A stretch of DNA of 64,000 bases from JALZVT01 sp964634815 (GCA_964634815.1 CAZWMD010000006.1:62001-126000), one strand, 5' to 3'; counted from the stretch's first letter, positions 46,101 through 53,429 are shown. Translations and numbers: made by a program. The notes: generated by a model not told the origin, from the sequence alone.

Positions 46101-47300
46101 CTTCGATGTGTCGACCATAAAGAACGTGCCGCTTTGTTCGAACACACCCACGTCGCGAGAAATTCCAAAAGAATCCGCCCCACTTCCCGGCGTGCCCATG
46201 GAGTTCACTTCGTTAAACGCATTGAGAACAGCGCCGTTGTTCGCATCGATGTGCACCAACCAGCTTTGATCCAGGCCAGCGTTCACCCGGAATTGCCAGG
46301 CAAGCCGCGCACTCCCCGATTTACGCGGCACAATCATCTTTTGTCCCGGCCCTTGAACCGCGGGCGGGACAGCCAGCGGAGTATTTCCATCAACGGCATC
46401 GGCAACCGCAGCCAAAGCAAGTTTTGCCGCACTTTGTTCACTCAGACTGGGGGTGGTAGATAACTTTTGCGGTGTTGGGTTGTATGCGCCATTCACCAGA
46501 TCAATGCCGCCCGTTGCATCCAAATGCACTCGAACGTTGGATGCCCACACGGGCACACCCTTATAGCTCTGCTTGAAATTCAGATGCGTGCGACCTAACT
46601 CGTCTCTGCTTTCATCGCTCAACGCCAATTCACTGTCAGGATCGTTCAACAAGAGTACGCTGGCATTATCTCTTAGGAACGTGCGTGCAGTTTGCATGGG
46701 GGTACCCACGCTCAACTGCATGACCTGACTTGCCCCTGCACTCTGGGCAGTGATGCCACCACTGGGTGATGACGCCGCTGCGCGAAGTTCACGAGGCGTG
46801 CCAGATTCAGACAGGTGTACGCGCAAGCCGCCGTTCAGTTGCTGGGCAACTCGCTGTTGCAAACGATTCACCGCCTGATGCTGATTGAAGCTAAGGGCAA
46901 CGCCACCCGGCGCCTTGATAGATAATTTCTTGCCACGACCATTTTGCGGTGTAACCGCTGCAAGCCCTTTCACCTGACTCTGGGTTGCAGCGTTCCGTCC
47001 GGGAATCTTCTGAGCTACAGACTGCTTACCAAGCTTTGCCATGGCCGCGCGCAACGCATCGCCAATTTCCTGGGCCTTTGGGCTGGGGTTGTTATTTGCA
47101 GCGGCAGTCGTAGCGGCAGAATGCAACGCACCGTTCATGGCTTGCGTGTAACTGCGAGTTGTCACTCGCTCAAGCATTTGTTTTTGGATGCTCTGAGATT
47201 GCGCATCCTGACTCAGAGGTTGGGCAACAACGCCAGCACCCATTAATACTACCGATGCAAGAATGCTGGATCCCAAGAGAGTTTTGTTTTCAAACATCAT
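43113..47300 (-). CDS. Large M4 (thermolysin-like) metalloprotease with propeller and DUF11 domains
   Basis: 1395-residue secreted protein. Signal peptide ends near MGAGVVAQ; residues about 200-400 form an FTP/PepSY-like pro-region (YKGVPVWASNVRVHLD, WLVHIDANNGAVLNAFNEV); the catalytic domain has HELAH at 523-527 (DVVGHELAHGVVNNSSNLVYQDQSGALNESFADIMG), with the third zinc ligand in NESFAD, and the HVNSSIPNHAFF active-site histidine region. Then comes a TolB-like propeller (GDGSFVVFVDSLNDLCII, GRLLIYDGLN), a DUF11 repeat domain (VNLVVEQQADAQSVSVGQTFNYNVSVRNLG) and a C-terminal beta-rich domain. Start may be 47300 or the adjacent ATG at 47297. Stop is 10 bases from an N gap. Confidence 0.9.
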   Translation of the reverse strand: MMFENKTLLGSSILASVVLMGAGVVAQPLSQDAQSQSIQKQMLERVTTRSYTQAMNGALHSAATTAAANNNPSPKAQEIGDALRAAMAKLGKQSVAQKIPGRNAATQSQVKGLAAVTPQNGRGKKLSIKAPGGVALSFNQHQAVNRLQQRVAQQLNGGLRVHLSESGTPRELRAAASSPSGGITAQSAGASQVMQLSVGTPMQTARTFLRDNASVLLLNDPDSELALSDESRDELGRTHLNFKQSYKGVPVWASNVRVHLDATGGIDLVNGAYNPTPQKLSTTPSLSEQSAAKLALAAVADAVDGNTPLAVPPAVQGPGQKMIVPRKSGSARLAWQFRVNAGLDQSWLVHIDANNGAVLNAFNEVNSMGTPGSGADSFGISRDVGVFEQSGTFFMVDTSKLMFDPTSTPPSASTTRGGIIILDAGNLPGDPTREPIPQNNVTNSTANGGWIPDAVSASFGFSETYDYFLERHNLNSLDNQGSSITATVRVGQNLTNAFFVPAQQAMFFGTGDVFAGALDVVGHELAHGVVNNSSNLVYQDQSGALNESFADIMGTLVQARTNGSIEWVIGDQFSNVGLQRNMQNPNSLISPLGVRYPMRMSQFVRTNDDNGGVHVNSSIPNHAFFLYTAGLPNAVGIADAERVFFRAFTVHLTQNSQFIDARLAVIRAAEEIFGADAPQVSAARDAFDAVEIFDAPQSPGPTPFPEVDGPDSAIAVSFNPNVGAAFLIRREEALGDSQFGNQLSVFDLAFGRRPVASGDGSFVVFVDSLNDLCIIPTDGSAAENCLGFVGQVHQATMTPNGDFLAFILRDQFGNPDNQINVSNLTAGVDATFELVAPALDGVATNSVAFADAMDFTSDGRLLIYDGLNIINLGDGSQVALWSIFGLDLATGRTLSLAPPVPGVDLTFPTISQATDRFFTFDAFDQSTGQSTVLAVDLETGQGSPIALIQSGFGVPGYTGDDSAIVYSQFDPSVPTGFTLLRQALATDRLTPVGAPEVFLPDADFGVIYRRGTFSGAPDVNLVVEQQADAQSVSVGQTFNYNVSVRNLGTDPSENVVLTDTIPEDVTLGTITTSQGSCQVSGNQVTCSLGSVGGSAQVNLTVPVTPTATGTITSAVTAAGSSNDSDSDDNSAVSTVIVVSAGAATSRPAAAVLPGSRSVQLGVQASAFATILNTSEATIDGCTISPLSNVPAQFFFQTSDRGTNELTGTPNTPVSIVGGGQQSFVIGFTPTEPFAPTEVQLGFDCGNTDTAFIVEGVNTLLVSGSSTPVADLVALGATPTNDGIVNIAGAQGSAAFAVASVNTGAAAVLNVRAESTNAALPITLNVCETNPDNGQCLAPPAPSVGSAIAGGATPTFSVFISASDAVGFDPANNRIRVIFEEGSTVRGATSVAVRTQ

Positions 47301-47366
47301 CCGTTTTGGCCTGCTATTGCTAAATAAAGTTGGAAAGGAATAGTTGGTTAGAAAAACTGAGTCGAC

Positions 47367-48002
47367 CTAGCCACCACTAAGCGCGAGTGGCAGTGACTGC
47401 AGTAGCGATAGCGAGTCGCCATGCAGTAACAAGCGCTGGCCGTTAATGGCATTCACCACGGCATCTACCTGCCACACCAGCTGCGGACCCACAGCCAGCG
47501 GACGAGTGCCTCGACGAGGTACCAGATAGGCAAGCTCTATCGGGCAAGCGGCACAGTTTTCCGGCACATCAGGCACCAGAGTTGCTGCGACAGCCCGCGC
47601 TTGTTCTATCGTTGTTCCCGGCGTTGTCGCGCTCCGCGTCGGAGTAGGAATGTATTCACCACTAATCTCGGTGACCTCGCCCGCGCCATCCAGATGGACG
47701 CGCAGTTGTTGGCCAAGAAGTGGAATGTTTTTGTAGACCTGATCGAACCGAACCAGACTCAGTTGCGCATCAACCTTATCGACCCTGCGCAGCCGCAGTT
47801 CTTCAGCGGGATTTTCCAGCCCATGCGCATCGGGATTGGCCTGCAGCCAGGCCAGGGCTCTGCCCTGGGGTGTAACTTCTTGTTGAGCCAAACCAGCCCC
47901 CGCGCCCAGAGACTCCTGGTCTGGTTCATTGTTGTTAGTGCAGCCCATAAGGCCCACCCCCAGGTTGGCCAGTAGCACCGCCGCGAGGCCTGATTTCCAC
48001 AT
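47367..48002 (-). CDS. FTP-domain lipoprotein related to the adjacent protease's pro-region
   Basis: 211 residues from the ATG at 48002, with lipobox LMGC and Cys21 after MWKSGLAAVLLANLGVG; an ATG at 48047 is an alternative with a longer N-terminus. Residues about 90-150 align with the protease pro-region: YKNIPLLGQQLRVHLD versus YKGVPVWASNVRVHLD, then G-x-Y-x-PTP and a TTP run in both. A CAACP motif (CxxC) follows. It has no protease domain. It lies 66 bases upstream of the protease start in the same direction, so the pair is probably an operon. A free-standing pro-domain could fold or inhibit the protease in trans; this is inference. Confidence 0.72.
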   Translation of the reverse strand: MWKSGLAAVLLANLGVGLMGCTNNNEPDQESLGAGAGLAQQEVTPQGRALAWLQANPDAHGLENPAEELRLRRVDKVDAQLSLVRFDQVYKNIPLLGQQLRVHLDGAGEVTEISGEYIPTPTRSATTPGTTIEQARAVAATLVPDVPENCAACPIELAYLVPRRGTRPLAVGPQLVWQVDAVVNAINGQRLLLHGDSLSLLQSLPLALSGG

Positions 48003-48222
48003 GATTTTCCGTCCCCAACTGAAGTCGCTGAATGTTGTCGACTTCATTTTCGACCCGTTCCTAACCCCTATGCGGAATATCTGCCCGGAGAGGTTCACCC
48101 AGATCAGCTCGCCCCTTGAACCTCGGCGACCCAAGAAGGTAGGGTGTGTGCCAGCTGCCCGAAGAGGCAGCAGGGACACTTGTACCGTCATTGGCTGGGC
48201 CAGCTCGATTTGCACCAAGTCT

Positions 48223-48239
48223 CGCACCAAAATAGTGCG
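48223..48239 (+). promoter_or_regulatory. NtrC-type binding site, distal, upstream of glnA
   Basis: CGCACCAAAATAGTGCG: inverted arms GCAC/GTGC with the NtrC pattern TGCACY-N5-RGTGCA (two outer-base mismatches). Centre at 48231, about -138 from the predicted sigma-54 start, close to the distal enhancer position known at enterobacterial glnA. Confidence 0.8.
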
Positions 48240-48252
48240 AAGCTATGGCGTA

Positions 48253-48269
48253 TGCACTTTTACCGTGCT
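48253..48269 (+). promoter_or_regulatory. NtrC-type binding site, proximal, upstream of glnA
   Basis: TGCACTTTTACCGTGCT fits TGCACY-N5-RGTGCA with two mismatches in the right arm. Centre at 48261, 30 bp (about three helical turns) from the distal site and about -108 from the predicted start, so NtrC dimers on both would lie on the same face. Confidence 0.75.
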
Positions 48270-48342
48270 CGTGCCGGCCCAAGCGGATCATCGTCACAAG
48301 CAATTTTTCAACACAATCGAGCCGAAGGCAGAGCGCAGCGTA

Positions 48343-48358
48343 TGGCATACAAATTGCT
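48343..48358 (+). promoter_or_regulatory. Sigma-54 promoter of glnA
   Basis: TGGCATACAAATTGCT matches TGGCAC-N5-TTGCW with the strict GG-N10-GC spacing (GG 48344-48345, GC 48356-48357). Predicted transcription start about 48369, giving an 80-base leader to the glnA ATG. Confidence 0.88.
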
Positions 48359-48448
48359 CGCTCTTACCGTCACGCAAACAAAGCACGCCCAGGCACGCGC
48401 CTGGGCACTCGCACTAGAGCAATAGAAAAGAAAGGAGCAGGGCACCAG

Positions 48449-49861
48449 ATGTCAGATAACACGCTAAAAATGATCAAGGACAACGACGTCAAATGGGTGG
48501 ACCTGCGCTTCACCGATCCGAAGGGCAAGGAGCAACACACCACGGTTCCAGCTGACAGCATCGACGCCACCAGCTTCGGCAATGGCTTTATGTTCGACGG
48601 CTCATCCATTGCCGGCTGGAAGTCGATCAACGAGTCCGACATGATCCTGATGCCTGACGACGACACGCCGGTACTCGATCCGTTTCGCGACGACACCACT
48701 TTGCTGTTGCGTTGCGACATCGTTGAACCCAGCACCATGGAAAACTACGATCGTGATCCCAGATCGATCGCCAAGCGCGCTGAGGCCTATCTGAATTCCT
48801 CAGGCATGGGCGACACCGCTTACTTCGGTCCGGAAAACGAATTCTTTGTATTTGATGATGTTCGCTGGAAGAACGACATGGGCCACACCATGTACTCCAT
48901 CAACGCCGAAGAAGCCGCCTGGGAATCTGGCGCCGAATACGAAGGTGGCAACCTTGGCCACCGTCCTGGTGTCAAAGGCGGTTACTTCCCGGTCCCCCCA
49001 GTCGATTCGTCAATGGATTTACGGGGCGCCATGTGTTCCGCCATGGAAGCGATGGGCCTGAAGATTGAAGTGCATCACCACGAGGTGGCAACCGCCAACC
49101 AGAACGAAATCGGCGCACGCTTTAACACTTTGGTGAAAAAGGCCGACGAAGTTCAGATCTACAAGTACTGCGTACACAACGTGGCAAACGCCTACGGCAA
49201 ATCTGCGACCTTTATGCCCAAGCCTCTGGTAGGCGACAACGGTAACGGCATGCACGTTCACCAGTCGATCTCAAAAGGCGGCGAGAACCTGTTCCACGGC
49301 GATGCTTACGCAGGACTGTCTGAAACCGCACTGTATTACATCGGCGGCATCATCAAGCATGCCCGGGCAATTAACGCGTTCGGCAACGCCAGTACCAATA
49401 GTTACAAGCGTCTGGTACCTGGGTTCGAAGCACCCGTAATGCTTGCTTACTCAGCGCGTAACCGTTCCGCGTCAATTCGTATCCCGTACGTTCAAGGTGG
49501 ACACCCCAAGGCGTATCGCGTTGAGGTTCGATTCCCGGACAGCACAGGCAACCCTTACCTCACCTTTGCGGCCATGCTGATGGCTGGCCTTGACGGTATT
49601 CAGAACAAGCTGCACCCCGGAGAGTCTTTCGACAAGGATCTCTATGAGCTGCCCCCGGAAGAGCTGGCTGGTGTACCCACCGTTGCCGGCAGCCTCGGCG
49701 AAGCTCTGGATGCGCTGGATGCCGACCGCGACTTCCTGAAAGCTGGCGGCGTATTCACTGATAGCGCCATCGACGGCTACATCGAGCTCAAGCGCGAAGA
49801 GGTGGATCGCCTGAACCAGGCCACTCATCCCGTTGAGTTCGACATGTACTACAGCTGCTAG
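48449..49861 (+). CDS. glnA: Glutamine synthetase type I
   Basis: Makes glutamine from glutamate, ammonium and ATP. 470 residues: beta-grasp domain with GFMFDGSSIAGW, ATP/metal segments (YFGPENEFFVFDDV, VKGGYFPVPPVDS, EVATANQNEIGARF), NGMHVHQSI and RNRSASIRIP. Tyr399 in KDLYELPPEE is the conserved adenylylation site, so control by GlnE/PII is expected. ATG at 48449 follows AAAGGAG by 12 bases. Transcription from a sigma-54 promoter under NtrC is supported upstream, and a strong terminator follows. Confidence 0.97.
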   Translation: MSDNTLKMIKDNDVKWVDLRFTDPKGKEQHTTVPADSIDATSFGNGFMFDGSSIAGWKSINESDMILMPDDDTPVLDPFRDDTTLLLRCDIVEPSTMENYDRDPRSIAKRAEAYLNSSGMGDTAYFGPENEFFVFDDVRWKNDMGHTMYSINAEEAAWESGAEYEGGNLGHRPGVKGGYFPVPPVDSSMDLRGAMCSAMEAMGLKIEVHHHEVATANQNEIGARFNTLVKKADEVQIYKYCVHNVANAYGKSATFMPKPLVGDNGNGMHVHQSISKGGENLFHGDAYAGLSETALYYIGGIIKHARAINAFGNASTNSYKRLVPGFEAPVMLAYSARNRSASIRIPYVQGGHPKAYRVEVRFPDSTGNPYLTFAAMLMAGLDGIQNKLHPGESFDKDLYELPPEELAGVPTVAGSLGEALDALDADRDFLKAGGVFTDSAIDGYIELKREEVDRLNQATHPVEFDMYYSC

Positions 49862-49886
49862 AGCACTCTGGCTTACAAGCTGCTAT

Positions 49887-49920
49887 AAAAGCCCCGGAAC
49901 CCCCGGGGCTTTTTTTTGTC
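49887..49920 (+). terminator. Intrinsic terminator of glnA
   Basis: Stem GCCCCGG (49891-49897) with CCGGGGC (49903-49909), loop AACCC, preceded by AAAA and followed by eight T (49910-49917). It separates glnA from the DUF4124 gene. Confidence 0.95.
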
Positions 49921-49929
49921 CAACATCTT

Positions 49930-50571
49930 ATGTTCAAGCCAGCTATGACCCGTTATCGCTCATTTATTCGTGCCGTCGCAACCACCGTCCATCAGGGCCG
50001 TCGTGCAGGCCTGGGAATAGGCCTTGCTCTCATCCTGTCGGCCCCGGGCTACGGCGAGATTTTTCGCACCGTCGACGCCGAAGGTAATATCACCTACACC
50101 GACCAGCCGCTGACCACCACTGATCAGCGGGTGATCTCTGAAACCGTTGATCTGCCCAAGCCCAACACCTTCGAAGACACCACGCCTTACGAGCGCTGGG
50201 AGCCTGAATCTGCCACCGAAGACAACAACGAGGTCAGTTATACCCTGTTAATTGTCTCCCCCGGCCATGAACAGGCGATTCGGGAGAATGCCGGGAATGT
50301 GGTGATTCGAACCAGAATCAACCCCGATCTCGCAGAAGGGCACAGGGCCCGGCTGGAACTCAATGGCACACTCACAGGCGATCCCGTCGAGGGAGGCTCT
50401 ATCTATCTAAACAACCTGCCCCGCGGCACTCATCGAGCGCGGCTGGTGGTTGAAAACGAAAATGGCCGACGCGTCGCTGAAAGCGGAGAAAGCGTGTTCC
50501 ACCTGCAACGATTTTCCCAGCTCTCCCCCGCAGGCCAGGCCCAGCGCGCCCGCCAGAACGCATCGCCCTAA
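49930..50571 (+). CDS. DUF4124 domain-containing exported protein
   Basis: 213 residues. After a signal segment (GLGIGLALILSAPGYGEIFRTVDAEG) the DUF4124 signature GEIFRTVDAEGNITYTDQP is visible, a short domain found in many proteobacterial periplasmic proteins. The remainder (RINPDLAEGHRARLELNGTLTGDPVEGGSIYLNNLPRGTHRARLVVENENG) looks like a beta-sandwich. DUF4124 genes between glnA and ntrB are common in Pseudomonas-type genomes. Start may be 49930 or the ATG at 49945. Function unknown. Confidence 0.82.
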   Translation: MFKPAMTRYRSFIRAVATTVHQGRRAGLGIGLALILSAPGYGEIFRTVDAEGNITYTDQPLTTTDQRVISETVDLPKPNTFEDTTPYERWEPESATEDNNEVSYTLLIVSPGHEQAIRENAGNVVIRTRINPDLAEGHRARLELNGTLTGDPVEGGSIYLNNLPRGTHRARLVVENENGRRVAESGESVFHLQRFSQLSPAGQAQRARQNASP

Positions 50572-50604
50572 CGCAGTGCTGAGACCATTTTGGGCCCAAG
50601 GCCT

Positions 50605-50621
50605 TGCACTAAAACAGTGCA
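50605..50621 (+). promoter_or_regulatory. Perfect NtrC-type palindrome upstream of ntrB
   Basis: TGCACTAAAACAGTGCA, a full match to TGCACY-N5-RGTGCA, arms TGCACT/AGTGCA. Centre 50613, about 118 bases upstream of the start predicted from the sigma-54-like site at 50705. Suggests autoregulation of ntrBC by NtrC. Confidence 0.85.
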
Positions 50622-50663
50622 AATAGCATCCTTACGCCGGTACGGCCCATTTTGACGTGCAGT

Positions 50664-50681
50664 AGTGAGTATTTACTCACT
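50664..50681. promoter_or_regulatory. 18-bp palindrome upstream of ntrB
   Basis: AGTGAGTATTTACTCACT: 8-bp arms AGTGAGTA/TACTCACT around TT. It is not an NtrC site and has no T-run. It lies between the NtrC palindrome and the sigma-54-like element, in a position suited to a repressor or another activator. Which protein binds is unknown. Confidence 0.55.
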
Positions 50682-50704
50682 CTGTAGCCCCTTAAAAATC
50701 ATTG

Positions 50705-50720
50705 TGGTCCATAAGTTGCA
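50705..50720 (+). promoter_or_regulatory. Sigma-54-like promoter of ntrBC
   Basis: TGGTCCATAAGTTGCA has GG (50706-50707) and GC (50718-50719) at N10 spacing with a good TTGCA -12 box, but the -24 box is TGGTCC instead of TGGCAC. Start predicted near 50731, 22 bases before the ntrB ATG. Confidence 0.5.
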
Positions 50721-50752
50721 AGCCTGCATAAACCCTATTACCGGTGAGTCAT

Positions 50753-51952
50753 ATGACCCTGGGCTCTACGCCCCCTGCTGCTGGACCTGAGCAAAGCACC
50801 GCTTTCTCCGATACCGCGTCCATCAACCTGCTGCAAAACCTGCAGACAGCTGTGCTTCTGCTCGCCCGGGACTTGTCGATCATCTTCATGAACGAAGCAG
50901 CCGAGTCGCTGTTCCAAACCAGTCTCAGTCGGGTCACAGGCGAACCCTTTGCATCGCTAATCTATCTCGATGCGGCCAATCCAGCAGACACCCCGCTTAT
51001 GACTGAGCTCGAGACAGCGCTGGCAGACAATCAGCCCTACACCCAGCGCGAGGCAGCGCTTGAGGTGTTTGGCGTCGGAGCCCTCACCGCCGACTACTAC
51101 GCAACCCCGATGATCACCGACAACAGCAGCAAGAACGCCGATCATCTGCTGCTTGAGTTTTTGCCCATCGACAGAAAGCTGAGTATCGGCCTGGAAGAGG
51201 AGCGTTTCAGCAGCCAGGAAACCACCCGCATGCTGATTCGCGGTCTGGCTCATGAAGTAAAAAATCCGCTGGGTGGCATCCGTGGCTCAGCGCAATTGCT
51301 TGAGGCGGAACTCACCGATCCACAGCTTAAGGAATACACCCAGGTAGTGATCGAAGAGGCGGACCGCCTGCGCAATCTGGTAGACCGGTTACTGGGCCCT
51401 AACCAGCCGCCCAAGTTTGCGGAGACAAATATCCACCGGGTGCTCGAGCACGTTACCCGCGTCAGTTTCGCAGAACTTGGCACCCCGCCCGAACTCACCC
51501 GCGAATACGATCCAAGCATTCCCAAACTGGATGCAGACTATGATCAGTTGGTGCAGGCCTTTATGAATGTTCTGCGCAACGCGCTACAGGCCCTCACCAG
51601 CACCATAAGCCCCAGGGTTACTCTGCGAACCCAAACTCTGCGCCGCTTCACCATCGGCGACACCAATCACAGACTGGTGATCAGAGTCGACATTGAAGAC
51701 AACGGGCCAGGCATTCCGGAAGAGATCAGCGACCGATTGTTCTTCCCCATGATTAGTGGTCGCGCAGACGGATCTGGACTTGGATTATCCATTACCCAAA
51801 CCATCATAGGTCAACACAACGGACTGATTGCCGTAGACAGTGAGTCTGGCTGTACCCGTTTTTCCTTTTACTTACCTCTGCGCCAGCGACCGGAAGACTG
51901 CAACTGCGTCACCCACACCTCTGCTTCTGCACATAAACCGAGTAGTCAATGA
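50753..51952 (+). CDS. glnL: Nitrogen regulation sensor histidine kinase NtrB
   Basis: Soluble sensor kinase that phosphorylates or dephosphorylates NtrC under PII control. 399 residues: PAS domain in about 20-125 (LLQNLQTAVLLLARDLSIIFMNEAAESLFQ), dimerisation-phosphotransfer His167 in RGLAHEVKNPLGGIRGSAQLLE, N-box VQAFMNVLRNALQAL, G1 DIEDNGPGIPEEI and G2 GSGLGLSI. ATG at 50753 is preceded by GGTGAG at 5 bases; a GTG at 50744 is an alternative. It overlaps ntrC by 4 bases. Confidence 0.95.
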   Translation: MTLGSTPPAAGPEQSTAFSDTASINLLQNLQTAVLLLARDLSIIFMNEAAESLFQTSLSRVTGEPFASLIYLDAANPADTPLMTELETALADNQPYTQREAALEVFGVGALTADYYATPMITDNSSKNADHLLLEFLPIDRKLSIGLEEERFSSQETTRMLIRGLAHEVKNPLGGIRGSAQLLEAELTDPQLKEYTQVVIEEADRLRNLVDRLLGPNQPPKFAETNIHRVLEHVTRVSFAELGTPPELTREYDPSIPKLDADYDQLVQAFMNVLRNALQALTSTISPRVTLRTQTLRRFTIGDTNHRLVIRVDIEDNGPGIPEEISDRLFFPMISGRADGSGLGLSITQTIIGQHNGLIAVDSESGCTRFSFYLPLRQRPEDCNCVTHTSASAHKPSSQ

Positions 51953-53421
51953 ACGACATGAACAGCGCAACTATTAATCCTGTATGGATCGTGGACGACG
52001 ATCGATCTATTCGCTGGGTTCTTGAAAAAGCCCTGGAACGGCAAAACATTCCAAACCGCAGCTTCGAATCGGCGGATGAGGCGATGGTTGAACTCAACAA
52101 GATTCAACAAAGTTCGTCGCTAAATAATAGCGACCGTCCCTGTGTTGTTGTCACCGACGTACGCATGCCCGGAATGGACGGCTTCGAATTTCTCGAAGAA
52201 CTTTCCAAACAGGATTTGTGTCCTGTTGTGGTGATGACGGCGCACTCCGATTTGGATAGCGCTGTCACTTCCTATCAGGGCGGCGCTTTTGATTACTTAC
52301 CCAAACCCTTCGACGTCAACGACGCTGTGGCAGTGGTAGAGCGCGCGCGTGCTCACGCCAAGCTGAATACCGAGACCTACGAACCAGAGAGTACCGCCAC
52401 TGCCCAGGGCATGGCGCCAGCCGGGATCATTGGTCAGGCACCGGCGATGCAGGATGTATATCGGGCCATCGGGCGTTTGTCTGGCTCTTCTATCACCGTG
52501 CTTATCAATGGCGAATCGGGTAGCGGCAAAGAGCTTGTAGCACGAGCACTGCACACCCACAGCCCGCGCGAAAGCCAACCTTTTGTGGCGCTAAACATGG
52601 CTGCCATTCCAGCAGAACTTGTTGAGAGTGAACTGTTTGGCCACGAAAAAGGTTCGTTTACGGGCGCAACCGGACAACGCATCGGCCGCTTCGAACAGGC
52701 CAACGGCGGCACCCTGTTTCTCGATGAAATTGGTGACATGCCCGCACCCATGCAAACTCGCCTGCTGCGCGTTTTGGAAGACGGTCAGTTCTTCCGGGTA
52801 GGTGGTCGAACCCCCGTACAGGTTGATGTCAGAGTTATTGCGGCAACTCACCAAAACCTCGAAGCGCGGGTTCAGCAGGGCGATTTTCGGGAAGATCTGT
52901 TTCACCGGCTCAATGTCATTCGTCTGGTTTTGCCCAGACTTGCCGAACGCCGTGGCGACATCCCGCTGCTTGCCGCTCACTTTCTGGAGTCTGCGGCGCG
53001 CGAGCTTGCGAGTGAACAGAAGGAGCTAAGCCCTGAGGCGCTTGACTACCTGTGCCGCCTGAACTGGCCGGGCAACGTACGACAACTTGAAAATACCTGT
53101 CGTTGGCTGACGGTGATGGCAAGCCCGCGCGAGATTCGGATCGCAGATTTACCACCTGACTTGCTTGATGAAGAAGCACCGCTGGCAAGTGATGTCAGTT
53201 GGCAACAATTACTTGCCACCTGGGCGGCTGAACGTTTGCAAACGGCAAGCGCTGAGCAACCTGTCCTGGACGAGGCTGTACCCATCTTTGAGCGCACTTT
53301 GATTGAAGCCGCACTCGAACGAACCAGCGGCCGCAAGCGGGATGCCGCAGTGCTTCTGGGCTGGGGACGCAACACCCTGACCCGCAAACTGAAAGAACTG
53401 CAAATGGACACGAAGAGCTAA
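51949..53421 (+). CDS. glnG: Nitrogen regulation response regulator NtrC
   Basis: Sigma-54 enhancer-binding activator, 490 residues. Receiver domain with phospho-acceptor Asp70 in VVVTDVRMPGMDG (about 16 residues later than in E. coli because of a longer N-terminus and an insert SSSLNNSDRP), AAA+ domain with Walker A GESGSGKEL, GHEKGSFTGATGQR (the sigma-54 contact loop reads GSFTGA instead of GAFTGA), GGTLFLDEIGDMP, and a Fis-type HTH (LERTSGRKRDAAVLLGWGRNTLTRKL). Regulates glnA and, by the palindrome at 50605, probably itself. Confidence 0.96.
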   Translation: MNDMNSATINPVWIVDDDRSIRWVLEKALERQNIPNRSFESADEAMVELNKIQQSSSLNNSDRPCVVVTDVRMPGMDGFEFLEELSKQDLCPVVVMTAHSDLDSAVTSYQGGAFDYLPKPFDVNDAVAVVERARAHAKLNTETYEPESTATAQGMAPAGIIGQAPAMQDVYRAIGRLSGSSITVLINGESGSGKELVARALHTHSPRESQPFVALNMAAIPAELVESELFGHEKGSFTGATGQRIGRFEQANGGTLFLDEIGDMPAPMQTRLLRVLEDGQFFRVGGRTPVQVDVRVIAATHQNLEARVQQGDFREDLFHRLNVIRLVLPRLAERRGDIPLLAAHFLESAARELASEQKELSPEALDYLCRLNWPGNVRQLENTCRWLTVMASPREIRIADLPPDLLDEEAPLASDVSWQQLLATWAAERLQTASAEQPVLDEAVPIFERTLIEAALERTSGRKRDAAVLLGWGRNTLTRKLKELQMDTKS

Positions 53422-53429
53422 CCAGGTCA

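Larger units (their letters stand above)
48003..48448. other. Divergent regulatory region upstream of glnA
   Basis: 446 bases between the FTP lipoprotein start and glnA. It holds the glnA sigma-54 promoter and two NtrC-type palindromes (separate entries). A further half-site TGCACCA is at 48211-48217. No gene is seen. Confidence 0.8.

Noticed and set aside
48003..48230. Extended N-terminus of the FTP lipoprotein up to 48230
   Set aside because: It would place the start inside the NtrC enhancer and put 76 unrelated residues before the lipoprotein signal; the ATG at 48002 gives a normal signal peptide.
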